From contig JAMXDE010000064.1 in NCBI GenBank assembly GCA_026770025.1, positions 62,001 through 126,000 of the forward strand: a stretch of DNA of 64,000 bases, given 5' to 3'. The position numbers were made by a program, and so were the translations under genes. The DNA comes from Craspedostauros australis. Its lineage: Eukaryota > Bacillariophyta > Bacillariophyceae > Mastogloiales > Achnanthaceae. Of this stretch, positions 32,101 through 42,313 are shown one piece after another (within the stretch, counting starts at the first letter, position 1; each line of letters starts with the position of its first letter). A model generated the notes under the pieces. It ran no database searches. It saw only the letters and a list, made by a program, of their open reading frames with translations, and had not been told where the DNA came from.

Positions 32101-34612
32101 TGGACTTTCTTGCAGTTGTGGGAGAATCTGCCAGTGAACTACAAGAAAAGGTGTTCGTGGTCGAAATGAAAACTCGAGCATCACCAAAGACAGAACTGGA
32201 CGAAAAGGAGTGGCATTCAAAGGCAAAACAACGACCTGGTCACCCAATCAACAACAATGCGTTCTTCCCACTGCAGGATGATGAGTTCAGAGCGGCTTTT
32301 TCAAGACCAGAGGAAATGATACAGTTGTTGCATCATTCATTTGTCTTTGGTGTTCCGAACGCCCTCCTTTGCATTGGTACGTATCTGAAGTGATATCATC
32401 ATTTCCCGTCCTTGCATGACAATCCACATCACTAACCTCCATCCTCTATCTTCACTTGTCATGAAAATCACCTCACAACATTGGATTGCAACGGGACGAA
32501 CTGTGTCACCACATCACAGGCGACACGGCAGCAAAACCAATTTGCACCATTGCAACCAGCTTCAGACCATCACTTCTTGCAGCCTACAGCAGGGTGCTGA
32601 AGGACCTCCACAAAATGGTTCTGGAATTCGCATACTCGGAAACTCCTGTAATGGGGGCGACGGCATCACCATCCTATGCATTGTTGACAAGATTTCTTGC
32701 TTCCATGTCGACACAAGCACCATTTCGAGGGTGTAACGAGGTCCTCGCATCGCTCACAGAGGACGACCTCATGCAGGAGGTACGGAAATGGCAAGCCTGT
32801 CACAAGCACCTGAAGTTTCCAGTACCCAAGGTGAAAACCTTCCTGCCCAAGATCTACTCCGTATGGAATTTGTTGAAGGGAGGCTCAGACATAATGACGA
32901 GGATGATGGAATCACATTCTCCGGACCTGCCCATCCCAACCATGGGCTGCACTGCCGTCTCACGACAGCTGCAAGTCATGTTCATGGCCATTCACAAGGT
33001 CAGCCAGCATGTGGATCCGAATCGGCCAGCAGACAACACTGACGTTATCGAAAGTGACATGCTCGGCCACTACAGGAACAGGGTGAATCAGCGTCGCAGT
33101 TTCCAGCAGACCATGGTGGAAATCAACACGTGCTTCCGGCACATGTTGCAGCGCCTATGCGATGATGACGAGATCCAAAAGGCTGAGGCTGATGGCAACC
33201 ATTCTGGCACTATATTGGTCCATTGCAAAAGGATCCCACACGGTATACCAAGGCTCTTCGAAGGTAATCCTCCAACAAATTCGAGTTCGGTACAACCAGC
33301 GGAACTACGAGACATCCTTCGCCTGAAGGCCACTCCAGATACCCCAAGACAAGGCAGGATACGTGCCAACATGAAGAAGAGAGAGCACATCCCAAGGAAG
33401 TGCGTCGCCAAACGAGGAACCTGCGTCGTTTGCAACATCGTGACTCCCTGGGTGTGCGCGGGATGCCATATGTTTGTGTGTGCACAGTCAAATGAGGAAA
33501 AGAGGGCGTGGATGGAGACACAAGGGATACCACCTACCCTGGCACTGTGCAATTTCCCTGTGAAGAATGTGGCAGCGGTGGTCGAGAACACATGCCATCA
33601 TCTTCTCCACCGCAACCCAACATTATGGTGTGCTGAAACCAACCTGGACTACACCAAGCACAGCACAAATGAGGAGGTCCAACAGAAGAAGGCAGATGCC
33701 CGGGCAAAGCGTGCTACCGCAAGGATCGCCCAAGAAAGAGCAAGGCTTGCCACGGCAATTGCTGCAACTGCAGAAGCTGATGCCGAAGATGCATTGCTTG
33801 CCCAGGCCTCTGCTGTTCCTGTCCATGGACTGAACAATACTGGTGCGAACATCTCAGATTCTACCGATGGACCAGATGAAAGCAGTGGTGTCATGGCGCC
33901 AGATGCAACCATGCAGATCATGGGGAGGAGAGATCAGGACGTCTACGAGGCAGGGTCAAGGAGAGAGGGCCCCTTTGTGGCCACTGCGGACGCTGTGGAA
34001 GAACTGGGCACTGACCTCCGCAGAAGCGAAACAACCATGGCACAGCAAACAAACAATGTGCCACCATCAATGGTAGACACATCGCTTCGACACGCGTCGG
34101 GCAGAGATGGAAACAAACGGAATGCACTGGAAGGAGACTTTGATTGCCAGTCAGTATCGACCAATTCAGCAGCCGGAGATGTACATGTTGGAGCAACTGT
34201 GGTGCAACGATCTGGTTCAAGACTTCGGAAGAGACGAAGAGGAGAAAGAAGGGGCGTCCCAGCAAGTTTGGGTCAGACGACGTGCGATGCCTCTTCTTCG
34301 ACATTGTCTGTTGGCACCGATGGTGACTTTAGAAATGGCAACAACCATCCTGCCACATCGAAAGGAACTTCGGGAGGAAGACGAACCGAGTATGGACCAT
34401 GTGACGAAGATGTGATTTTGGTGGATACGAGAAGAGAAGCCTCTGCCTCCGTCCATGTTGCTGCCAAGAATTCGACACCAAAGCCAAGCAGAGGTGCCAA
34501 TGCAAGAGATGGAAGTCCGAACAGACTATCACACACAATGAAGAGGGAACTCGCGGCAGCCAGGCAGCGTACGAGGAAACGAATGCGATCAAGAAATGAT
34601 AACTTGATGTAA
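28446..34612 (+). CDS. E2 transposase: piggyBac-like DDD core + YqaJ-like nuclease + Cys-rich zinc finger
   Basis: Model: exons 28446-30196, 30332-32376 and 32520-34612 (about 1,962 aa). The frame is open upstream to 28122, but 28446 is the first ATG. Introns of 135 and 143 nt (G|GTACGT...CAG) restore frame exactly; the second intron is at the same place in the E3 relative. Residues 1-250 are tandem repeats, followed by an Asn/Asp-rich linker. The transposase core has Asp at about 556 (YITLDDDKV), about 637 (VLFDRGYSC) and about 697 (WIASTDKIT). Its layout resembles piggyBac, whose first two Asp are 78 apart. A PD-(D/E)XK nuclease of YqaJ/lambda-exonuclease type follows near 1125-1225: LDNED, then SVDFLAVVG, then VVEMKTRAS. 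A Cys-rich finger at about 1560-1590 (RGTCVVC...WVCAGCHMFVC) recalls the piggyBac C-terminal CRD. The tail is Ala/Arg-rich and basic. It probably excises and inserts E-type elements in the nucleus. The nuclease's role is unknown. Family assignment rests on motif layout only. Confidence 0.75.
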
Positions 34613-35111
34613 GGATCCAGGAATAATGGAACTGTCATAAGATTAGATTTGCAAGGAACTCATGTGCCATGAGGAGGAGGAGAGAGGATGCACTGTTGTC
34701 GCCAAGTATTTGTGAAAAGCTGCACCAAAAGCACCAGAATCCGGTGCCGGGATTGTGAAGGAGACAGTGCCGAAAAACTGATGCATGATGAGAAGCACGA
34801 CAAGCATGTTGGTGGACGCAGGTACCAGACATCGAAATAGCAAGGTAGAATATGATTACCCCAGATCCCATGACGTCGAGAAAGCAAGACAGGCGCACGG
34901 AAAGGAACCCCTGAGACATGACCAATGACGCCGTGTTGCATCGCGAGGTTTTTTTTTGAATTCGCCAAATAAATGCGTTACTCGAAGGAGTCAGAAAAAA
35001 AACAACCCACTTTCGGGTTTCGGACCGAAATCGGGTTTTTTTTCTGCAACACGGGACATCGTGGAGGAACATGGGACTTAAGTAGTACAAGTGGTATTTT
35101 CGGCGAGCTTG
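34613..35111. other. E2 3' flank between gene and right TIR
   Basis: No gene. Contains A/T homopolymer runs (TTTTTTTT near 34950 and 35038) and presumably the 3' untranslated region of the transposase. Confidence 0.5.
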
Positions 35112-35175
35112 CATTTGCGTCCGGACGCAAGCTACGTAGAGAATGCGTCCGGACGCAAGAAAAACGTCATTATGG
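35112..35175. repeat. E2 right terminal inverted repeat
   Basis: Carries two copies of the GCGTCCGGACGC palindrome, GCTACGTAG and the tip TCATTATGG. Inverted counterpart of 27623-27674. Confidence 0.75.
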
Positions 35176-35179
35176 ATAT

Positions 35180-35385
35180 CCGTAAGGAATTTTTCGGGAC
35201 TGAGGAGTCCACTTACGGCTAAGTGGATTCCTCAGTCCACTTACCATTTTTGTTGTTTCGTAAGTGGACTCCTCAGTCCAGTTACCGTAAGTGGACTGAG
35301 GAGTCCACTTACGACCACAAAAAAAGTAGTCGAATTTCGCTCATCTGAGAAAAGACTACTTCGACCACCCCACCCTGTCACATTT
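35180..35385. repeat. E3 left terminal inverted repeat (about 200 bp)
   Basis: Near-identical to the reverse complement of 39650-39851. Contains at least three copies of the imperfect palindrome with arms GTAAGTGGACT/AGTCCACTTAC (best at 35287-35312). Confidence 0.9.
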
Positions 35386-35615
35386 TTTGGATTCTTCGTG
35401 TTGTTGCGTGTAAACTTGTGCACACAGCGATTTTGCATTGAGACGCACCTCCTCCGTTCTTTTTTACACAATAACAGCAATCAACACTGACTCTACTCTG
35501 CATTATATTGTCTTTTTCTACTGTTATGATACTGTTGTGCTACTGTTATGCTACAGTCATCCTTGCGAGCCTCTTGTGCGTGGAATACGTTGGTGTACAT
35601 AATTCGTATTGCATA

Positions 35616-38600
35616 TCATCGTTTCTGCTTCTTTCCATGCAGACCGTGAGTTATGACCTCTATATCTCTGCTCTGGATCCTGGCTTCGGCGGCTGCCTTG
35701 TGCGCAGCTTGTATTGCTGCTTCCAGATTCAGGACAGGCACCCTTGAGCTAATTCTTGTGGCCGTGTTTGTTTGATGTGCCTTGGCAGTGGTGGCTTCAC
35801 CGTCGGCGTTGTCATTGCTTTCGTTGCTCATCTCTCTTGCTATCTCTGTTACTGCATTTGTAGCTGTGGTGGTTGTCTCATCTGTGTTTGCGCTGATAAA
35901 GACGTTCATTGTGGTGGCTTCTCTCATTGATGCTGGGCCTTCACCTTCTCTACCCATTCGACAGGCTCCTTGTGCACAATTCAATGACATAAGTTGTGAA
36001 CAATGATTGCGTCCGCTCCTTTTGCGATGTTTCTTAATGCCATGGTTAGGGCAATGCCACATGTCATGAGCCACTCCTGTTTGTCAGCTTCGATGTATCA
36101 GCAAGCATACAAGTTGCATCCTGGACAGATCCAGTGTCTACACACTGAACAGGCAACACAGGTTCCCCTCACGTCTGGACAGTACCTTGCTGCATGCTCA
36201 CCCTGCCTCAATCATTTGGTCGTTTTGATCTCCTCCTTGGGATCCATCGTGGATAGGCTGGCAAGCATTCCTTTTTTGTTTTGACGGTTCTCGGGGCATC
36301 CCCGTGGCTGCATCTCGCCATCTTCGACGGCTGACCCGCCTGCTGGAATGATATCAGTGTTGTGGGTCGCTGTCTCCGTGCCTCCCTTTTGTTTCTTGCC
36401 CTTTCTTTCGTCTGCAGCCATGACTGCGAGCAACTTGCGCAACCGAGCAATGATTCATCCCATCAACTTGTTCAGGCTTCACTCATGATTTACTCTGCTG
36501 GGATACTGTTCGATGGTGCCAGTGTGGCCTGCTTCAATTTCACGCTCGGAGTGTGCCTCTGTTGCGTAGTGAATCAATCAATGCAGTGCCACAAACATGG
36601 TTTGTAGCTGTCAACCGACTGCTATGCAATGGATTGTTGCAATGAGTGGGGACGCTTTGTGCTGCTGGATGAGCTTTGTTGTTATGTCAGACCCACCATT
36701 CAGGCAGTTCCATACAGCACAGTTCAGGGGAGGAACATCTTCACTGGAGGTACTGGGAAAGCAAGAATGTTGTGGTGGGTTTGTCAAATCTTCTTGTGAT
36801 GGAATACACCATCCCCTGTGATGTTCCGCAGGTTCTTGCTTGCCCTGCAGAACTTGTTCGTCTTTGAGTTCAGCTTGAGAAACTCTGTATGGAGCGTCTT
36901 GGATGATTGCTGATCTGCCTCTGGAATTTCGGGGAAGGCAAACGCCAAGAGCAAATGGGATGCATCTTCAGGAACGTTCTCAGAATGATGCAAGAGGCCA
37001 AGGGAAAACCTTGTTCCTACAAGGCACAGGATGTTTCCCTTTTTGTCTCCTGTCACCCAATCGAGCGTTCATGTAAGTCAGTGGTTGTGGAAAAGGGATC
37101 CACAGTTGTGTGAGAAGACAGATGAGGTTGGTACGGAACAAGGTGAAGCCATTCGGATATGGAGAACCTGTGTTGCATTTGCCACAAGGCGCACTTACCA
37201 ATCGCAATCAGAGCTCCTCTCACACCATAGACACATATGCATGGTGAAGCACCTGAATCATTTCTTCATCTGCCCGGAAGAGTGAGCAATACGTTTCATC
37301 TTGTGCATTCAGATATAGACGGGTGCTAGTTGGGAAATTGTGCACATGCTCCACATTTCCGATGCGACTCCCCTTTCAGTTTTGTGTTCTGAGTTGTTCT
37401 CGTCTTCATCTCTACAATGAATACCTCATTGTGTGCATCATTGGTTGGATCCCCCACAATGCTCAGGAAATTGATGGAGGCACGTACATAGGTTTTGCTC
37501 TGTTTCCGGACGAGGCCAGCATGAAATGCGGCCTTGATGGTCGTGTTGATTCCACCCACATGTTTGCAGTTCATGGCTGCTCTCATCAGTAGTTCCTCGT
37601 TTGCATGTCCCAGACGTGTGTAGGCATAGGATTTACCATGCCAGGCCTTCATGAACCATGCCTGCAAAGCCGTCTTTACAAGCTGTTGCTGCAGTTCCAG
37701 CAACTGGGGTGATGCGGTACCATCACTTCCATTGCTGAGCACATCATTTTTGTTGTGTTCTCCTTGTGTATCAGTCTGGAGACTGGAGTTACTGTTCCTT
37801 GTTGCTGCTGTGGCTTAGTCTGCATTATTGGATGGGGATGAAGGATTGCTGTGCTCTGAGCTACCTCTATTTTTGCGTGCAGCTGTGCTATCATCTGGTA
37901 GGCATGCATCAGTGAATGCTGGTGTGTCTGCAGCCTCTGCTCTACTGGAAGCACCTGCATTCGACGCGGATGTGGCAGTAGTGGGTGGACCAGAGGCAGA
38001 TGTGCTCGATGCTGCAGTGTTGGAAGCTGGCGTGCCTGATGTGCAAGGGATTGGTGTGTTGAATGTGGACGATGTGGATTGTGAGGCAGGTGAGCCTGAA
38101 GTCTTGGGCACAGATGCTGCAGCTGTGGCTTCTTCAGTGGGGTGTGTGTTGCATGCCGAAGTTTGAAGATATGGAGGATTGAGCTGGAGATGAAGGGAGA
38201 GCGAAAGTGCTGGCAACTGAGGTTGGAGATGTTCAAGTCTGCCGAGCAGACAAAGATTGTCCTTGATGGCAGTGGACGGACTTTGTGCGCCTTGATGCTG
38301 GTGTGAGTCGAGATGGCCTCGTCCATCTAGAAGCAGATGATCTCGTGCTGTGCGTTGTAGATGTAGATGGAGGAGGAGCTGATGTGGCAGACATCAATGC
38401 GGATGATGTGAATGAAGGGGAGGCACAACAGCTGCATGTACTAGGTGCAATTGCATACCTGCCAGAGTTGCGGTTGATGCTGGCTGCAGCATCACTTGAC
38501 TGCTGGGTTGCAGCAGCCTGGACAACACTGACTCCCTTCTCATGGGCGATGCCATGCGGGTCCTGCAGTTGTTTGTTGTCTGGCTAGGAGATGGGATGGA

Positions 38601-39395
38601 ATGGTTTGCATTGGTCGAGGCAGCCATCATTGCAGTCTTGTAGAGGATGTCCAAGTCCTTTGAAAGCTGCTTCATGCACAGCCCTTGAAAACGGTTTGGC
38701 GGCATTGTGCAGTGCTTGCAATTTGCCTTCCCATGGGTGCTCAGGGTGAGGCTGAGCTTGTTTTGCAACGTCTTGGCTGGACGCTTGTTTCCGTTGCACG
38801 AGCGCAGACAGGTGCAGACTTTCTGCTGAGCAGTCATCCTCTGACCATTGCGCAACAGAGGCTCGTAGGTTGGCCTCCAATTTCAATGAGTTGTCTTGTT
38901 CATTTGTGAGCTGCTTGTAGTGCACCTTTGCATCAAGCAAGACCTTTCCCACAGCAACACAAACTCTACCGTGTTGGGATCCAGCATCTTCCATTGCAAG
39001 CCCATAGAAGCCACTCGTTCTGGTTCTGTCAGAGCTGGTTGTTCAACAGTTCCGGATGTGCCGGTTGCAGATGTGCTGGTTGTAGTTGTGTTAGTGTGAG
39101 CATCATTGGGGATGATGATGTTGGTGGCAGCAACAATGGCAGCAATCAGCATGGCTGCTGGTGCATTGTTGGCCACATGAGCATTGCCAACAGAGTAGAC
39201 TCCAGTATCGATGTTGTTGGCGTCAACATTGCTTTCGTTGTGGACACCAAGGATGTCATCATTGTTGTCACTGTCAAGATCAATTGGGGTATCAATAACC
39301 CAGTCTTCATATGAACTGTTGGTGTCATTGTCGCTGTGGTTGATGGTGTCTGCTATGTGCTCGATGAGGGATGCGATGTCAGGCAAAGTACTCAC
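35616..39395 (-). pseudogene. Decayed relative of the E2 transposase (nuclease and zinc-finger parts) in E3
   Basis: Read minus, the pieces in order are as follows. 39395-38883 is an acidic, Asn/Asp-rich N-terminus. About 38980-38600 is a helical stretch in shifting frames. 37742-37326 is the nuclease domain (HANEELLM...INTTIKAAFHAGLVRK...ASINFLSIVG...FIVEMKTRTT), aligned with E2 NEDPLMEEV...LKAAFSAGLVRH...ASVDFLAVVG...FVVEMKTRAS. The catalytic Asp is Asn here. At 37280-37195, EEMIQVLHHAYV matches E2 EEMIQLLHHSFV, but a base shift precedes GVRGALIAIG. An intron with GTAAGT occurs where E2 has GTACGT. 37056-36784 is TGDKKGNILC... . Near 36150 is the finger RGTCVACSVCRHWICPGC, followed by an in-frame TGA. 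These lesions make it a pseudogene. No DDD motifs were found, and the N-terminal part differs from E2. Confidence 0.7.
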
Positions 39396-39649
39396 GATGA
39401 AACAAGCTTCTTGAAGCTGGTGGGAACCTAAACAGTGTTATATTAGAGGAACATTTGATGATGAAAGACGTTGATGGTACTGAAGGGGACGAAAATTACG
39501 ATAAAAAGCTTGTGATTACACACAAAGTTGTTGTGTTACCGTCTACAAGTCTATTGAAGTCCAAGGATGCGGTTGACAACACGTAAATCAACGCGACAAA
39601 ATACGAAGCCAGCATCACAACCAGAACGCAACCGAGAGAAACAGGGAAT

Positions 39650-39851
39650 TTGGAGGAGGTGGAGTGGTCAAAGTAGTCTTTTCTCAGATGAGCGAAATTC
39701 GACTACTTTTTTGTGGTCGTAAGTGGACTGAGGAGTCCACTTACGGTAACTGGATTGAGGAGTCCACTTACGAAGCCCAAAAATGCAAGGGGGTCGTAAG
39801 TGGACTGGTGAGTCCGCTTACGAAAACGCCCACACAAAAAATTCCTTACGG
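39650..39851. repeat. E3 right terminal inverted repeat
   Basis: Inverted counterpart of 35180-35385, ending AAATTCCTTACGG and followed by ATAT. Confidence 0.9.
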
Positions 39852-40344
39852 ATATCTGGAGCTTCGTCCAAACTGGGATGGAGCACAGTCTCCACTAGAG
39901 GTCGTCGCACGCATTGGTAGATCGTACGAGCACAGCAGAGCACTCTAAAGTAGATGAAAGTAGAGCGTCCGTAAACTGTGGTTTCAAACCAACGCTTCGG
40001 TCACGCTCAGTTGAATCACGAATATTTTCCTGTCGCTCCGACCACTCCCAGAAAAGCAACCACCGATCGTACGTTGATCACGCTCTCGCATCTGCACAAG
40101 ACGCTGGCGTTATCGTAGACTTCATTCATCGATGGGTGCATGCTCGTGGTCCTACCATACTCGTACGTGCCCTGTCACTCCCTGCATCATCACAACGAAA
40201 ACGCTCTCTTTGTAGAGAGACAGAGGACAGCAGAGTGGAGTACTCAACTCGAAGCATTTGTTACTCTTCGGACAGGATTCGACGAGTGTCCTCGTATTAC
40301 AGCACGTATTGGTAGAGCCATCCACCACACATGCTCTTGGACTG

Positions 40345-41817
40345 ATGACCAAGGGAATCAAAGCATTGGTGGCTGTGAAGTGTTTCTATCTCGCTTTGGC
40401 TCATGCTCCATCAGGGTCATCCGCAGCCTTCCAATGCGACGCGAATAGCTGCGTCCCAAATGGACGATCGTCGCACCATCGACATGACACAGGCCATTTG
40501 TTCCTCGCGATGAGGACCCGGCGTCGTTCCAACTGCGACGCGCGTCACTGGGATGTTGATTGTGAGAGCAGCAATCATCACAACGACTGCGGAAACGACC
40601 GTGACAACGACCATGATTATGGTGATGGCATCGACATCAAGATTGGTAGTACAACGGGCTGTGCAACTTCCATTGGCACCAACATCAACATCAGCACCAG
40701 CGCCAACACTGGAAGTGGCAGTGGCAATGATTCCCTCTCACACCACCTGTCTTCGCCAACACGATACGCCGCCTCGCTGGGATTATCATCTGTTGAGGAA
40801 ATGGAGCGCTTGCAAAGACAGCACCAGCAAGCATCAGAGCGACTTAGTGAACGAATGCTGTCAAAGGATCTGACAGGAAAACAAAAGCACCAGATCCTCT
40901 GCGCCCATCGCATTCGTTTTGGCAAGTCACCCTTCGTGTGCAAGTCCTGCTGGTCCTACGCGCCCATTTGCATCTGCGGACAAATAGACGACAGAGACGA
41001 CGCGTCAGTCGGCTTCAAGAGCAAGGTTCCTTTCGATGGAAAGGTCGTGCTGTGGACGCACCATGATGAATGGGGGTCGGCAAGCAATACAGGATCTGTG
41101 GTGGCAACGGCAGTTGACGGTGTGGAAATGCTCATGAAGGGACACGCACCGCATGATGAGCGCATGGAGGAGCTCCTGCGAGATGTCGCGGTCCAGCCAT
41201 TTGTACTTTGGGCAGGCAATGGTGACAATGGTGACAGTGGTGACAGTGGCGGTGGAAACAGCATCCCGCGCGATGAGAAGATCAATCCGTTGCATGAGAG
41301 CGATTTGCAGCGGCGCTCCACATATTCCCAACAATCGGACCCATTGCCCGCGGCTGCGGTATCATCCACAGAAGCATGGTCGCGCCAAAGCGAAGGCGAC
41401 AACGAAGTTCCATCCCTTCGTCAGACCTGCGAAACTGTGCAGGATATCAGCCGCCTCTTGCATCACCCGTCAACCAATTCCAAGCGTATCGTCATTATCG
41501 CTATCGAAGGAACCTGGCGCAATGCGCGGCGGATGGTATCCAAACTGGAGCCCCACATCCCGAGGATTGCGATCCACGATGGCGATATCTTCTGGCGGTC
41601 AGGGAATGAGGCGACCTTGACAAAATCGATCCTGTCACCGTTGCGACGGCAACGTGGTGGTCCAGACGGAAATCTGTGCACCGCGGAAGCCGTCATTGCG
41701 GCATTGGTCGGGCTTGGGATGTCGCAAGAGGATGGCACGCAGTTGCTCCGACTGGTCGAAACTAAAATCGATCTAACTCGACGGTATCAAGGCAAGCCAA
41801 CTATCAGTGGTGCTTGA
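40345..41817 (+). CDS. DTW-domain protein, probable tRNA-uridine aminocarboxypropyltransferase
   Basis: About 490 aa from ATG 40345; ATG 40510 is an alternative. The first 150 residues are low-complexity (His/Asn/Asp- and Ser/Thr-rich) and look disordered. The DTW domain follows. It has a Cys cluster CKSCWSYAPICICG and VVLWTHHDEWGSASNTG (family: H..E....NTG). Later come the segment IIAIEGTWRNARRM, where the usual DTW reads EGTW, and LCTAEAVIAALVGLG (family S/CTxEA). Proteins of this family (TapT, DTWD1/2) transfer the 3-amino-3-carboxypropyl group of S-adenosylmethionine to uridine in tRNA (acp3U). A charged insert of about 100 residues separates the two halves, longer than in bacterial members. 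No intron is needed. It is transcribed tail-to-tail with the receptor gene at 42.3-44.5 kb. Which tRNA position it modifies cannot be told. Confidence 0.8.
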   Translation: MTKGIKALVAVKCFYLALAHAPSGSSAAFQCDANSCVPNGRSSHHRHDTGHLFLAMRTRRRSNCDARHWDVDCESSNHHNDCGNDRDNDHDYGDGIDIKIGSTTGCATSIGTNINISTSANTGSGSGNDSLSHHLSSPTRYAASLGLSSVEEMERLQRQHQQASERLSERMLSKDLTGKQKHQILCAHRIRFGKSPFVCKSCWSYAPICICGQIDDRDDASVGFKSKVPFDGKVVLWTHHDEWGSASNTGSVVATAVDGVEMLMKGHAPHDERMEELLRDVAVQPFVLWAGNGDNGDSGDSGGGNSIPRDEKINPLHESDLQRRSTYSQQSDPLPAAAVSSTEAWSRQSEGDNEVPSLRQTCETVQDISRLLHHPSTNSKRIVIIAIEGTWRNARRMVSKLEPHIPRIAIHDGDIFWRSGNEATLTKSILSPLRRQRGGPDGNLCTAEAVIAALVGLGMSQEDGTQLLRLVETKIDLTRRYQGKPTISGA

Positions 41818-42313
41818 GTTGGAGTGTCCCCGGTGCAGATGAGCCCCTTTGCGAGCTGCAAGATGCTGGTTGCACATGATTTGAGTATCATCCGGGTCTG
41901 TTGGTGCGCTGGTGTGCTTGCATGAATCTGTGTGTCAACGCCATGTACGAATACTTCGATGTCCTCTAATGCCATTCTTTACTCTACTCGTACACTATTA
42001 TGCACGTACATAGCTTTATTTTCGGGAGCAGAATGCTTTGCTATGACAGCAGTATCTGACCATATCATACCATGCGTGCTCAAAACCACCCGCACTCTTG
42101 ACGTCACCCCTCCCCCCAGGAAAGTGATATGCGCAGTTGCTGTGTGTCCGCGGAAGATGCGACGGAGAAAAATGACCAAACTGACTCAGAGGGTTGTGCT
42201 CACGACAGTTCCGGGTCTCTCTGTGCGAGTACCAATGCCAACACAAGCAGAGCCCACGGTTTCTCCTCACACTTCACTTCACAAGAAGCTGCCCATTGCC
42301 TGCCTGATGCACC

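Larger units (their letters stand above)
27623..35175 (+). mobile_element. Element E2: autonomous-looking piggyBac-like DNA transposon with nuclease fusion
   Basis: 7,553 bp bounded by ATAT on both sides (27619-27622 and 35176-35179). The termini are inverted: CCATAATGA at the left, TCATTATGG at the right. Inside, both ends share CTACGTAGCTTGCGTCC followed by GGACGCAA, within about 70 bp of the tip. The palindrome TTGCGTCCGGACGCAA occurs once on the left (27659-27674). On the right it occurs once in full (35115-35130) and once less the outer base pair (35144-35157), suggesting transposase binding sites. The interior is filled by one plus-strand three-exon gene with no disabling lesion visible. 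E1 abuts it on the left and E3 on the right, each sharing the ATAT. Confidence 0.8.
35180..39851 (-). mobile_element. Element E3: related DNA transposon carrying a decayed gene
   Basis: 4,672 bp flanked by ATAT (35176-35179 and 39852-39855), with long inverted repeats of about 200 bp (35180-35385 and 39650-39851) at roughly 90% identity by eye. The tips read CCGTAAGGAATTTTT. Subterminal palindromes of the form GTAAGTGGACT...AGTCCACTTAC occur several times in each arm. The innermost shared block is AGTAGTCGAATTTCGCTCAT followed by CTGAGAAAAGACTACTT. The interior holds a minus-strand remnant homologous to the nuclease and zinc-finger parts of the E2 protein. No DDD core was found, so E3 probably depends on another element for movement. 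Confidence 0.8.

Noticed and set aside
30237-32393. E2 middle ORF as a separate gene starting at 30237
   Set aside because: Starts with GTG inside a good intron (30197-30331); the splice model joins it in frame to the first transposase motif.
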